This document shows, one piece after another, positions 51,269 to 60,514 of a DNA stretch of 64,000 nucleotides; within the stretch, counting starts at the first letter, position 1; the number at the start of each line of letters is the position of its first letter. The notes under the pieces were generated by a model. It was not told where the DNA came from. It made no database searches and saw only the letters and a program-made list of their open reading frames with translations. The stretch spans positions 363,052 through 427,051 of the forward strand of contig NZ_VEAF01000005.1 in NCBI RefSeq assembly GCF_007673775.1. The letters are read 5' to 3'. The DNA comes from Curtobacterium sp. 9128. GTDB taxonomy: Bacteria; Actinomycetota; Actinomycetes; Actinomycetales; Microbacteriaceae. The position numbers and the translations under genes were made by a program.

Positions 51269-52027
51269 ATGACCAACGAAGGCCGGTTGCCGTCCGACCT
51301 GTTCCTCGACCTCGACCGGTCGGGTCCGATGCCCCTCTACTTCCAGGTCGCCTCGCGCATCGAGGAGTCCATCCGCTCCGGCGCCATGCCTCCGGGCGCG
51401 CGCCTCGAGAACGAGATCGCCCTCGGCGAGCGCCTCGGGCTGTCGCGTCCGACGATCCGTCGAGCGATCCAGGACCTCGTCGACAAGGGGCTGCTCGTCC
51501 GTCGCCGCGGCATCGGCACCCAGGTGGTGCACGGCCCGGTCACCCGCAAGGTCGAGCTGACGAGCCTGTACGACGACCTCGCGCAGGGGTCGCAGGCGCC
51601 GGCGACGAAGCTGCTCGACCGGAGCGACGTCCCCGCGCCGGACGCCGTCGCGGAGGCCCTCGGTGTCGAACCCGGCGCAACGGTCGTGCACATCCGCCGC
51701 GTCCGCTTCGCCGAGGAGGTCCCGATGGCCGTCCTCGAGAACTTCCTGCCACCGGAGTTCCTCGCGATCACCGACGACGAACTCCGGGAGCACGGGCTCT
51801 ACCAGCTGCTCCGGGGCCGCGGCGTCACGATGCGGGTGGCGAAGCAACGCATCGGCGCTCGGGCCGCCTCGGACGAAGAGGCCGGTCTGCTCGAGATCGA
51901 GGACGGCGACCCGGTCCTGACGATGAGCCGCACCGCATACGACGCCTCCGGTCGCGCGGTCGAGTACGGCGTGCACTGCTACCGCCCGGACCGGTACTCG
52001 TTCGAGGTCACGCTCGTCGACAAGTAG
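51269..52027 (+). CDS. iolR: GntR/HutC-family regulator, probable inositol-operon repressor
   Basis: The 252-residue protein has an N-terminal GntR winged helix (PLYFQVASRIEESIRSGAMPPGARLENEIALGERLGLSRPTIRRAIQDLVDKG, about 22-76) and a UTRA effector domain (about 95-245). GGAGGA precedes the ATG. It faces the inositol operon, and sites resembling the IolR motif lie at its own promoter and at iolC, so I infer an IolR role. Its last 49 bp overlap the convergent oxidoreductase gene. Confidence 0.82.
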   Translation: MTNEGRLPSDLFLDLDRSGPMPLYFQVASRIEESIRSGAMPPGARLENEIALGERLGLSRPTIRRAIQDLVDKGLLVRRRGIGTQVVHGPVTRKVELTSLYDDLAQGSQAPATKLLDRSDVPAPDAVAEALGVEPGATVVHIRRVRFAEEVPMAVLENFLPPEFLAITDDELREHGLYQLLRGRGVTMRVAKQRIGARAASDEEAGLLEIEDGDPVLTMSRTAYDASGRAVEYGVHCYRPDRYSFEVTLVDK

Positions 52028-53232
52028 GCCGCGCTCCCCGGTGTCGCCCGGGCGTACGTCAGGGCGCCGTCGACCGGTGCCACGTCGTGCCAGGCGCCGC
52101 CGGCGATCGACGCTTCTGCGGCCTCCACGATCGACGCCGCTGCGAGCCCGTCGGCGACCGACGGGGCGAGCTGTTCGCCGCGGAGGACGCTCGCGATGAA
52201 CTGCGCCGCCTCGATGGTCTTGAGGTCGTCGAACCCCATCGCGGTGCCGGCGCCGGGCTGGAAGCGCGCGAACTCACCGTCGCCGCTGCCGACGTGGTGC
52301 GTCACGTAGCCGTCGACCTCCTGCCCGTCGAGGACGACCTGCAGTTCACCCAGCCGCTGGAAGTCCCAGCGGAGGGACCCCGCCGTCCCGTAGACCTCGA
52401 TGGTGTACTCGGCGTGCGGGCCGCGCATCACACGGCTCGAGTCCATCGTGCCGACGGCGCCGTCCTCGAAGCGCAGCAGGAGCGCCGCGTAGTCCTCGTT
52501 CTCGACGGGCGCGAGGGCGCCGGTGGCCGCGGCTGACCGGTCGACGATGCCCGCGCCGGGGAGTGGACGCTCGGTCACGGTCGTCTGGGCGAGGGCGCTG
52601 ACGCTCGCGATGCGGCCGACGAGGTACTGCGCCAGGTCGAGCCCGTGCGAGAGCAGGTCCCCGAGGACCCCGGATCCGGCGCGGTCGCGTTCGAACCGCC
52701 AGGTCCGGGGCGCGTCGGGGTCGGACGAGTAGTCGGCGAGGAACGCTCCGCGGACGGTCGTGATGCGCCCGAGGCGCCCGCTCCTGATGAGCTCCCGCGC
52801 CCGCTGGATCGCAGGGGCGTGCCGGTAGTTGAAGCCGACGCTCGTGACGATGCCGGCGCGGCGGACGGCGTCGTGGATCGCTCGGGAGTCGCCGGCGTAC
52901 CGGCCCATCGGCTTCTCGATCCAGAACGGCTTGCCGGCTGCTGCCGCGGCCACGGCGATCTCACGGTGCAGGAAGTTCGGCGAGCAGATCGACACGACCT
53001 CGACGTCGGGGTCGTCGAGGACCGCCTGGGCGTCGGCGACGGCGCGCTCGTAGCCGAGGCGCTCGGTCGCCTGGTCCCGCGCGGCGTCGACCGGGTCGGC
53101 GGCCACCACGAGCCGCGGTCGCACGCCGAGCTCCGGGAAGTGGTCCGGCAGGGCGCGGTACGCCCGCGAGTGCAGCCGGCCCATCCAGCCGACCGAGACC
53201 AGGCCGACGCCGATCGTGTCCGTGGCACTCAC
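51979..53232 (-). CDS. Gfo/Idh/MocA-family oxidoreductase
   Basis: The 417-residue NAD(P)-dependent enzyme has an N-terminal Rossmann fold (VGLVSVGWMGRLHSRAYRA, SICSPNFLHREIAV, IEKPMGRY) and a C-terminal substrate domain. In this setting it is likely an inositol or inosose dehydrogenase paralogue. The GTG overlaps the preceding isomerase stop as GTGA. It is the last gene of the inositol operon, and its 3' end overlaps the convergent gntR gene. Confidence 0.88.
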   Translation of the reverse strand: MSATDTIGVGLVSVGWMGRLHSRAYRALPDHFPELGVRPRLVVAADPVDAARDQATERLGYERAVADAQAVLDDPDVEVVSICSPNFLHREIAVAAAAAGKPFWIEKPMGRYAGDSRAIHDAVRRAGIVTSVGFNYRHAPAIQRARELIRSGRLGRITTVRGAFLADYSSDPDAPRTWRFERDRAGSGVLGDLLSHGLDLAQYLVGRIASVSALAQTTVTERPLPGAGIVDRSAAATGALAPVENEDYAALLLRFEDGAVGTMDSSRVMRGPHAEYTIEVYGTAGSLRWDFQRLGELQVVLDGQEVDGYVTHHVGSGDGEFARFQPGAGTAMGFDDLKTIEAAQFIASVLRGEQLAPSVADGLAAASIVEAAEASIAGGAWHDVAPVDGALTYARATPGSAAYLSTSVTSNEYRSGR

Positions 53233-54098
53233 CGGCCGAGCCCCGCCGTGATGACGTCCAGCTGCATCTGCGCGACCGCGTCGGCGTGCTCGTCGTCGCC
53301 GAAGACGCTCGACACGGCGACCGTGTCCTCGCGCTGCGTGAAGCCGACACGGTCGAGCGCCGCCCAGAACGTGTCGAAGTCGACGTCGCCCTGCCCCACC
53401 GGCAGGTGCTGGTGCACGCGCACGGCGTTGCCCGGCGGGTTCGTGACGTACCGGAGTCCGTGCGACCGGCGGTGGTCGTACGTGTCGGCGACGTGGACGA
53501 GCTGGAGCATGTCCCCGGCGGCGTCGATCACCGTGTCCATGTCCTCGCCGTGGTGGAAGGTGTGGGCGGTCACGAACACGAACCCGACGTGTTTCGAGTT
53601 GAGCCCGCGGATCACCCGGAGGGCCTCGAGACCGTCCTCGACGAAGTCGTCGGGGTGTGGGTCGATGAGCACGCGGAGGTCGGCGTCCTCGATGATCGGC
53701 AGCAGTTCCTCCATCGCCCAGTAGAACTGTGCCTCGGACTCCTCCGCACGTTCCGGGCGGCCGGAGAACTCGGTGTTGATCGTGTCGACGCCCAGCCGCT
53801 TCGTGATCTCGATGACCCGCTTCCACTGCTTGACGGCGGTCTCGCGGGTCTCGCGGTCGGGCCCGGACCAGCGGAGCACCGGCAGGACCGAGGCGATCTG
53901 CACCCCGGCATCAGAGCAGGCGGCGGCGAAGGCGTCGACGAGGTCGTCGTCGGCCCTGGGGTGACGGAAGAACGGGATGACGTCCCGGTACGGTGTCAGC
54001 TGCAGGTACTCGTACCCGAGGTCGGCGACCTTCCTGGGGAACTCCAACAGAGACAGGTCGTGGTGGAAGGGCGTTGGGTCGAGTGCGATCCTCGGCAT
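53229..54098 (-). CDS. Sugar phosphate isomerase/epimerase (IolI/IolH-like TIM barrel)
   Basis: The 289-residue AP-endonuclease-family-2 barrel starts MPRIALDPTPFHHDLSLLEFP. Likely metal ligands occur in NTEFSG, LIDPHPDDF and the conserved HVADTYDHRRSHG. A role as inosose isomerase or epimerase in inositol use is inferred from family and operon. It lies 3 bp after iolG and overlaps the following oxidoreductase start. Confidence 0.85.
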   Translation of the reverse strand: MPRIALDPTPFHHDLSLLEFPRKVADLGYEYLQLTPYRDVIPFFRHPRADDDLVDAFAAACSDAGVQIASVLPVLRWSGPDRETRETAVKQWKRVIEITKRLGVDTINTEFSGRPERAEESEAQFYWAMEELLPIIEDADLRVLIDPHPDDFVEDGLEALRVIRGLNSKHVGFVFVTAHTFHHGEDMDTVIDAAGDMLQLVHVADTYDHRRSHGLRYVTNPPGNAVRVHQHLPVGQGDVDFDTFWAALDRVGFTQREDTVAVSSVFGDDEHADAVAQMQLDVITAGLGR

Positions 54099-54101
54099 CG
54101 G

Positions 54102-55145
54102 TCACGCCCCCCGTGGAGCCGTCGCGTAGAACGCGGGCTTCGCCGTGGCGTACGTCACGGACTCCAGCGCGCCGGACTGCTGCGCGCGCACCGCGACCTC
54201 GGCGACGACCGACGCGGTGTAGCCGTCCCACGCACTCGGCCCGTCGATGCCGCCGTGTCTGGCCGCGTCGACCCACCGCTGCACCTCTTCGTCGTACGCG
54301 GCGCCGAACCGCTCGATGAAGGACGGTGTGACGCCCTGGCCGGCGACCCCGCGTGCGACCAGCGTGAGGGAGGTCTCCCGCCCGATGTAGGCGACGCCGG
54401 ACTCGAACACCGCGTCGGTGGTGACCTGGTACCCGAACTGCGCGTTCACACTGATCTCGACGATCGCCATGGTGCCGGACTCGGTGGTGAAGAGCACGAA
54501 CTGCGGTTCGGGCAGGTCCGCCGGTGCGAGGGAGTTCCGGCGCGGCTTCTTCACCTCGACGCTCGTGATCGCTTCGCCCGTGATGAACGGGATGATGTCG
54601 ATCTCGTGGATGACCGAGTCGTGGATGAGCATCGACTCGCTGAAGTTCGGCGGGGTCGTCGGGTTGCGGTGCGCGTGGTGCAGCGCCAGCAGTGCCCCGT
54701 TCTCGCCGGATTCCCGGAGCGCCCGGAGCTCCTGGTAGCCCTTGTCGAACCGGCGCATGAACCCGACCTGGATCCTCGGCCGGTCGGACGTCGCCTGCTC
54801 GAGTTCGACGATGCGGAGCGAGTCCGCGGCGGAGGTGGTGAGTGGCTTCTCGCAGAGCACCGCGAGCCCGCGTTCGAGCGCCGGCACCAGCACCGGCTCG
54901 TGCAGGAATCCCGGGGTCGCGACGACGACCGCGTCGACGGCGGTGGCGTCGAGCGCCGCCTCGAAGGACGCGGCCGTGATCGCACCCGGCGCGTGCGCGG
55001 TCGCGGCGGTGGCGCGTGCGGTGTCGGGGTCGACGATCGCGACGACGTCGGCGCCGGCGATGGTGGACGTGATGCGGCGGACGTGGTCGCTGCCCATCGC
55101 CCCGGCGCCGACGACGGCGACGCGGAGGTTGTCGGACGGGGTCAT
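54102..55145 (-). CDS. iolG: myo-Inositol 2-dehydrogenase-like (Gfo/Idh/MocA)
   Basis: The 347-residue NAD-dependent dehydrogenase has VAVVGAGAMGSDHVRR at the start, CEKPLTTS for the catalytic Lys, and the substrate-domain His in SVIHEIDIIPFITG. It oxidises myo-inositol to scyllo-inosose, the first pathway step. It directly follows iolE, and of the two MocA-type genes it is the better iolG candidate by its DxxxHxxD-like motif (HDSVIHEIDI). Confidence 0.9.
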   Translation of the reverse strand: MTPSDNLRVAVVGAGAMGSDHVRRITSTIAGADVVAIVDPDTARATAATAHAPGAITAASFEAALDATAVDAVVVATPGFLHEPVLVPALERGLAVLCEKPLTTSAADSLRIVELEQATSDRPRIQVGFMRRFDKGYQELRALRESGENGALLALHHAHRNPTTPPNFSESMLIHDSVIHEIDIIPFITGEAITSVEVKKPRRNSLAPADLPEPQFVLFTTESGTMAIVEISVNAQFGYQVTTDAVFESGVAYIGRETSLTLVARGVAGQGVTPSFIERFGAAYDEEVQRWVDAARHGGIDGPSAWDGYTASVVAEVAVRAQQSGALESVTYATAKPAFYATAPRGA

Positions 55146-55171
55146 GGGGTTCTCCTCGCGAAGGTGGTGGG

Positions 55172-56122
55172 TCAGGACGCGCGGGCTGCGGTGGTCGAGT
55201 CGAGGATGTGCCGAAAGGTGCGCTCCGCGATCGGACCGGGAGCGTCGACCGAGCAGCCGTACATGTCCTGCTCGACGATCCCGAAGACGTCCGGGTTGAT
55301 CGCCGCGACGGCCTCGATGACCGGAGCGAGTTCCGGTGTGCCGTGGGGCGGCTCGGTCATGATGCCCTGTGCGACGGCGGTGCCGAACGGCACGTCGTTC
55401 TTCAGGACGTCGAACAGCAGGTCGGTGTCCACCTGCTTCAGGTGGAGGTAGCCGATGCGCTCCGGGTGGTCCGCGATGAGCCGCAGGCTGTCCCCGCCGT
55501 AGTAGGCGAAGTGCCCGGTGTCGAGGCACAGGTTCGTGTACGCCGGGTCGGTGACCTCGAGGAACCGGACGGTCTCCCGGTGGGTGCCGACGTGGCTGTC
55601 GGCGTGGGTGTGGAACTGCTGGTGGACGCCGAACTCCTCGAGCAGCGCCTTGCCGAGTCGGTCGTGGCCGGCGCCGAGGCGCTCCCACTGCTCCGTCGTC
55701 AGCGTGCGCGGTTCGAGGACCTCGGCCGTGGCGTCCGACCGCCACAGGTCCGGGATCGTGACGAGGTGCTCGGCGCCGAGTGCAGCGGCGAGTCCGGCGA
55801 CCGCGACGGCCTGGTCCCACGCCCGCTGGAACTGGTCGTCCCCCTTGTGGAATCCGGTGAACACGGTGCCGGCGGAGAGTCGGAGGCCGCGGGACTCGAG
55901 TTCGTCGCGCAGCTGCGACGGATCCGTCGGCAGGTACCCGTAGGGCCCGAGCTCGATCCAGCGGTACCCGGCGGCCTGGGCTTCGTCGAGGAAGCGCTGC
56001 CAGGGCACCTGCTGCGGGTCGTCCGGGAACCAGACGCCCCACGAGTCGGGTGCGGTGCCGATGCGGATGCCGTCGGTGGCGGTCGTCGCGGGGACGCCGG
56101 GCGGGGTGGCGGTGTCGGTCAT
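55172..56122 (-). CDS. iolE: Inosose dehydratase-like TIM-barrel protein
   Basis: The 316-residue protein has the IolE signature GTAPDSWGVWFPDDP near the N-terminus and metal-binding segments THADSHVGT, LDTGHFAYYGGD and HLKQVD. IolE dehydrates scyllo-inosose to the diketone used by IolD. It is placed 39 bp after iolD and 26 bp before iolG. Confidence 0.9.
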   Translation of the reverse strand: MTDTATPPGVPATTATDGIRIGTAPDSWGVWFPDDPQQVPWQRFLDEAQAAGYRWIELGPYGYLPTDPSQLRDELESRGLRLSAGTVFTGFHKGDDQFQRAWDQAVAVAGLAAALGAEHLVTIPDLWRSDATAEVLEPRTLTTEQWERLGAGHDRLGKALLEEFGVHQQFHTHADSHVGTHRETVRFLEVTDPAYTNLCLDTGHFAYYGGDSLRLIADHPERIGYLHLKQVDTDLLFDVLKNDVPFGTAVAQGIMTEPPHGTPELAPVIEAVAAINPDVFGIVEQDMYGCSVDAPGPIAERTFRHILDSTTAARAS

Positions 56123-56161
56123 GACGTCGTCGTCTCTCTGCGGTGGTGGTGGAGGAGGGGC

Positions 56162-58078
56162 TCAGCCGAGCAGCGGTCGCTGTGCGGCGACCTGCTGCTC
56201 GTACTCCGCACGCGCGGCCTGCGTGCTCGGCAGGGTCGAGGTCGCGGCGACCGGGACGTCCCACCAGCCGTCGCCGTCCGGGGCGTAGACCAGCGGATCG
56301 GCCGTGACGTGGACCAGGGTCGTGTGGTCGTTCGCCTTCGCCCGTCGGACCGCCTGCCGGAGGTCGTGGATCGCGTCCGGCCCGGGCTCGACCTCGATCA
56401 CGTCCACACCGTAGGACCGCGCGTTCGCCGCGAGGTCGACGGGGAGCACGTCGTCGTTGTCGAACGACCCCGATCCGTCCCGGTAGCGGTACCGCGTGCC
56501 GTAGCGCTCGGACCCGACGGTCTCGGACAGGTGCCCGATCGACGCGAAGCCGTTGTTCTGGACGAGCACGACGACGATCTTGATGCCCTCGGCCACGGCG
56601 GTCACGAGTTCGGTGTGCAGCATCAGGTACGACCCGTCGCCGACCATCACGATGACGTCCCGATCGGGTGCGCCCCGTCGGACCCCGAGGCCGCCCGCGA
56701 TCTCGTAGCCCATGCACGAGAAGGCGTACTCGACGTGGTACCCGAGGGCGTCGCGCACCCGCCAGAGCTTGTGCAGGTCACCTGGCAGGGACCCGGCCGC
56801 CTGCACCACGACGTCCCGGGGGTCGGTCGCCGACTGGACCGCGCCGATGATCTCGGGCTGTCCCGGCACCGCCCGGCCAGTCGGCGCGAAGGCGGCGTCG
56901 ACCTGCGCGTCCCACGACCGCTTGCGGTCCGCGATCTCGGTGGCGTACGTGTCCGGCACCGAGAACGTCGCGAGCGCCTCCGTCAGCGCGACCAGTGCCT
57001 CCCGTGCGTCCGCGATCACCGGCAGCTGCGAGCCGTGCTTGTGGGCGTCGAACGCGGCGACGTTCACGTTGACGAACGTGACGTCCGGGTCCTGGAAGGC
57101 CGTGCGCGACGCGGTCGTGAAGTCGCTGTACCGCGTCCCGATGCCGATGACGACGTCGGCCTGCGCGGCGATCGCGTTCGCGGCGGCGGTGCCGGTCGCG
57201 CCGATGCCGCCGAGGTACTGCGGGTGGTCCCACACCAGAGCTCCACCACCGGCCTGGGACGTGCCGACCGGGATCCCGGTCGCCTCGGCGAAGGCCCGCA
57301 GCTCCGCCTCCGCCCCGGCGTAGAGCACGCCGCCGCCGGCAACGACCAGGGGACGTTCGGCGGCACGGATCGCGGCGACCGCGCGGGCGAGGGGGCCGTG
57401 CTCCGGCACCGGACGGCGGAGGTGCCACTCCCGCGGCTGCAGGAAGGCGAGGGGGACGTCGAGCTGCTCCGCCTGCACGTCCTCGGGCAGCGCGATCGTG
57501 ACCGCGCCGGTCTCGGCCGGGTCGGTCAGGACCCGCATCGCGGCGAGCGCGATCGAGAACAGCTGCTCGGGACGCTCCACACGGTCGAAGTAGCGCGAGA
57601 GCGGCCGGAAGGCGTCGGTGACCTGGATCGAGGTGTCGTGCGGCAACTCGATCTGCTGCAGGACGGGGTCGGTCGTGCGCGTCGCGAAGGTGTCCGACGG
57701 CAGCAGCAGGGCCGGCAGCCGATTCGTCGTCGCCAGTGCGGCGGCGGTCAGCATGTTCGCGGCACCAGGACCGACCGAGGCCGTCGCGGCGAACGTGGCG
57801 CGGCGCCGGTGCATGCGGGCGAACCCGACGGCCTCGTGCACCATCGCCTGCTCGTTGCGCGCCTGGTGGTACGGCAACAGCCCGGGCTGGTCGACGTGCA
57901 GCTGCTTGATCGCCTGGCCGACACCGGCGACGTTGCCGTGCCCGAAGATGCCGAAGATCCCCGGGATCGTCCGTTCCCGGAGGTCACCGTCGACGGTCCA
58001 CTGGTTCGCCAGGAACTCCACGAGCGCCTGGCCGACGGTCATCCGCCGGGTCTGCCCGTGCGTGCTCGTTCGGCTCAT
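56162..58078 (-). CDS. iolD: 3D-(3,5/4)-trihydroxycyclohexane-1,2-dione hydrolase
   Basis: The 638-residue thiamine-diphosphate enzyme has the PYR domain (HQARNEQAMVHEAVGFAR with the activating Glu), a middle domain and a PP domain with GDGSYLMLHTEL followed by QNNGFASIG, the GDG...NN metal motif. It opens the inositol ring to 5-deoxyglucuronate. The ATG overlaps the iolB stop as ATGA. Confidence 0.95.
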   Translation of the reverse strand: MSRTSTHGQTRRMTVGQALVEFLANQWTVDGDLRERTIPGIFGIFGHGNVAGVGQAIKQLHVDQPGLLPYHQARNEQAMVHEAVGFARMHRRRATFAATASVGPGAANMLTAAALATTNRLPALLLPSDTFATRTTDPVLQQIELPHDTSIQVTDAFRPLSRYFDRVERPEQLFSIALAAMRVLTDPAETGAVTIALPEDVQAEQLDVPLAFLQPREWHLRRPVPEHGPLARAVAAIRAAERPLVVAGGGVLYAGAEAELRAFAEATGIPVGTSQAGGGALVWDHPQYLGGIGATGTAAANAIAAQADVVIGIGTRYSDFTTASRTAFQDPDVTFVNVNVAAFDAHKHGSQLPVIADAREALVALTEALATFSVPDTYATEIADRKRSWDAQVDAAFAPTGRAVPGQPEIIGAVQSATDPRDVVVQAAGSLPGDLHKLWRVRDALGYHVEYAFSCMGYEIAGGLGVRRGAPDRDVIVMVGDGSYLMLHTELVTAVAEGIKIVVVLVQNNGFASIGHLSETVGSERYGTRYRYRDGSGSFDNDDVLPVDLAANARSYGVDVIEVEPGPDAIHDLRQAVRRAKANDHTTLVHVTADPLVYAPDGDGWWDVPVAATSTLPSTQAARAEYEQQVAAQRPLLG

Positions 58079-58968
58079 CGGGCCGGGTCCTCTCCGTAGG
58101 GCAGCCGTGGGTCGAGCTGCTCGCCCGCCCACAGGCCGCGGACCCAGCCGTGTGCCGGGTCGTCGGTGATGTTCCAGACGCGCTCCGGGTCTGGCCCGGC
58201 CATCACGTTGAGGTAGTACATGTCGTAGCCGGGCGGTGCGACCGCCGGACCGTGCCAGCCGTACGGCACGAGAGCGACGTCGCCGGTGCGGACCTGGCGG
58301 AACTCGTCGATCGGACGCTCGTCGGAGGCGCTGGTGCGGTGCAGCGCGAACGGTTCGGCACCGTTGGGGGCGTCGGCACCGCGGGCGGGAGCGACCTCGT
58401 AGTAGTAGATCTCCTCGAGGTTCGACTCCTCGCCGTCGCGGTGGGTGTCGTGCTTGTGCGGCGGGTACGACGACCAGTTGCCGGCGGGCGTGATCACCTC
58501 GCACACGATGAACGCCGCCGCGTCGAGTGTCTGCGGTGTGCCGAAGTTGTGCACCTGCCGGCTCGACTGGCCGGCACCGCGGAGCTCCACAGGGACGTCC
58601 TGTCGGCTGATGTGGACGGTGGGCTTGACGACCGGAGTCGGCGCTTCCGCCACCGCGACCCGCCCGGCCCCGGTGATCGTCGCCGCCGTCCCGGAGCCGA
58701 GGTAGAGCACGTCCGTGGGGCCGGCGAAGACGTCCGTCCGGCCCTGCAGCTCGTACTGGGTCTCGTCGGTGGTGACGGTGCAGCCACCGGCGAGCGGCAC
58801 GACCAGGCGCTCCACCGCGGCGGCCGGCAGGCGCAGGGCAGCACCGTCCGTCAGTGTCCCGGTCCGGAGTCCGGTGTACGCCCAGCCGTCGATGCGGTCG
58901 TCGACCACGTCCGTCCAGCCGTCCTCCGGTCGGCTCCCGGCGCGGATGAACCAGGTGTCGTCGTTCAT
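58075..58968 (-). CDS. iolB: 5-Deoxy-glucuronate isomerase
   Basis: The 297-residue double cupin has SSYPPHKHDTHRDGEESNLEEIYYY, whose His and Glu residues are the metal ligands of the IolB/KduI family, plus VALVPYGWHGPAVAPPGYDMYYLNVMAG. It isomerises 5-deoxyglucuronate to 2-deoxy-5-ketogluconate. The start MNDDTWFIRAG at 58968 is used; an upstream extension encodes low-complexity Ala/Ser sequence. It lies 7 bp after mmsA. Confidence 0.94.
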   Translation of the reverse strand: MNDDTWFIRAGSRPEDGWTDVVDDRIDGWAYTGLRTGTLTDGAALRLPAAAVERLVVPLAGGCTVTTDETQYELQGRTDVFAGPTDVLYLGSGTAATITGAGRVAVAEAPTPVVKPTVHISRQDVPVELRGAGQSSRQVHNFGTPQTLDAAAFIVCEVITPAGNWSSYPPHKHDTHRDGEESNLEEIYYYEVAPARGADAPNGAEPFALHRTSASDERPIDEFRQVRTGDVALVPYGWHGPAVAPPGYDMYYLNVMAGPDPERVWNITDDPAHGWVRGLWAGEQLDPRLPYGEDPAR

Positions 58969-58975
58969 GTCGGCG

Positions 58976-60514
58976 TCAGCTGTTCGCCGGGAAGCCGAGG
59001 TCGATGCCGCCGTGGGAGGAGCCACCGCGCTCGGCGGGATCCAGCCAGCGGGCGGTGACGGCCTTCTGCCGGGTGAAGAAGCTGACGCCGTCCGCGCCGT
59101 AGGCCTTGTGGTCGCCGAACAGGGAGTTCTTCCACCCGCCGAAGGAGTAGTACGCCACCGGCACCGGGATCGGCACGTTGATCCCGATCATCCCGACCTG
59201 CACGTCCCGCTGGAACCGACGCGCAGCACCACCGTCGTTGGTGAACACCGCCGTCCCGTTCCCGAACGCGCCGCTGTTGATCAGCGCCACGCCCTCGTCG
59301 TACGACGCCACCCGCACCACGCTCAACACCGGACCGAAGATCTCCTCCGTGTACACCCGACTCGTCGTCGGCACCCGGTCCAGCAGCGTCGGCCCCAACC
59401 AGAACCCGTGCTCGTCCCCGTCCGGCTGCACCGCGCGGCCGTCCACGACCACCGTCGCACCGTCCGCGACCGCGACGTCGATGTACGACGCCACCCGATC
59501 GCGGTGCTGCTCGGTCACCAGCGGGCCCATGTCGCAGCCGCGTCGACCGTCCCCGACCCGCAGCGTCGCCGCGCGGTCCGCGATCTTCCGGATCAGCTCC
59601 TCAGCGACCGGCTCGACGGCAACGACGACCGAGATCGCCATGCACCGCTCCCCCGCCGACCCGAACCCCGCGTTCACCGCGTTGTCCGCCACGAGGTCGA
59701 GGTCGGCGTCCGGCAGGACCAGCATGTGGTTCTTCGCACCGCCCAGCGCCTGCACGCGCTTGCCGTGCTTCGTGCCCGTCTCGTACACGTACTGCGCGAT
59801 CGGCGTCGACCCCACGAAGGAGATCGACTCCACGTCGGGGCTGGTGAGGAGCCCGTCGACGCTGCGCTTGTCGCCGTTCAGCACGTTGCAGACACCGTCG
59901 GGCAGGCCGGCCTCCTGGAACTTCTCCGCCAGCCACATCGCCGCCGACGGGTCCTTCTCGCTCGGCTTCAGCACCACCGTGTTGCCCGCCGCGATCGCGA
60001 TCGGCAGGAACCACAGCGGCACCATCGCCGGGAAGTTGAACGGACTGATGATGCCGACCACCCCCAACGGCTGTCGGATCGAGTACACGTCGATCCCCGT
60101 CGACACCTGGTCGCTGAACTCGCCCTTCAGCAGCGACGGGATGTTCGTCGCGAGCTCGACGACCTCCTGCCCCCGCGCGATCTCCCCCAACGCGTCGTCG
60201 AGGACCTTGCCGTGCTCACTCGTGATGATCTCCGCCAGCTCCGCCTTGTCCCGGTTCAACACCTCACGGAACGCGAACAGGATCTGCTGCCGCTTCGCCA
60301 ACGACAGGGTGCTCCACGCCGGGAACGCAGCCTTCGCAGCCCCGATCGCCGCATCGATCTCCCCCTGGTCCGCCAACGCCACCCGCTTCGTCGCCACACC
60401 CAACGCCGGATCGAACACCGGCGCGGTGCTCCCCGACGTCGACTCCACACGCCTGCCGTCGATCCAGTGACCGACCGTCGGCATCGTCGCCTGGTCGTGC
60501 TCGGTGGTGCTCAT
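58976..60514 (-). CDS. mmsA: Methylmalonate-semialdehyde dehydrogenase (CoA-acylating)
   Basis: The 512-residue aldehyde dehydrogenase has ISPFNFPAMVPLWF, FVGSTPIAQYVYETG and the catalytic Cys in GSAGERCMAISV, the MmsA/IolA pattern. In this operon it would convert malonate semialdehyde to acetyl-CoA and CO2, the last pathway step, and is equivalent to iolA. The ATG overlaps the aldolase stop as ATGA. Confidence 0.95.
   Translation of the reverse strand: MSTTEHDQATMPTVGHWIDGRRVESTSGSTAPVFDPALGVATKRVALADQGEIDAAIGAAKAAFPAWSTLSLAKRQQILFAFREVLNRDKAELAEIITSEHGKVLDDALGEIARGQEVVELATNIPSLLKGEFSDQVSTGIDVYSIRQPLGVVGIISPFNFPAMVPLWFLPIAIAAGNTVVLKPSEKDPSAAMWLAEKFQEAGLPDGVCNVLNGDKRSVDGLLTSPDVESISFVGSTPIAQYVYETGTKHGKRVQALGGAKNHMLVLPDADLDLVADNAVNAGFGSAGERCMAISVVVAVEPVAEELIRKIADRAATLRVGDGRRGCDMGPLVTEQHRDRVASYIDVAVADGATVVVDGRAVQPDGDEHGFWLGPTLLDRVPTTSRVYTEEIFGPVLSVVRVASYDEGVALINSGAFGNGTAVFTNDGGAARRFQRDVQVGMIGINVPIPVPVAYYSFGGWKNSLFGDHKAYGADGVSFFTRQKAVTARWLDPAERGGSSHGGIDLGFPANS

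Noticed and set aside
56110..56125. Third IolR site (GGTCATGACG) at the iolE start
   Set aside because: The match comes from the MTD start codons of iolE inside the operon, with no promoter beside it. It is probably chance.
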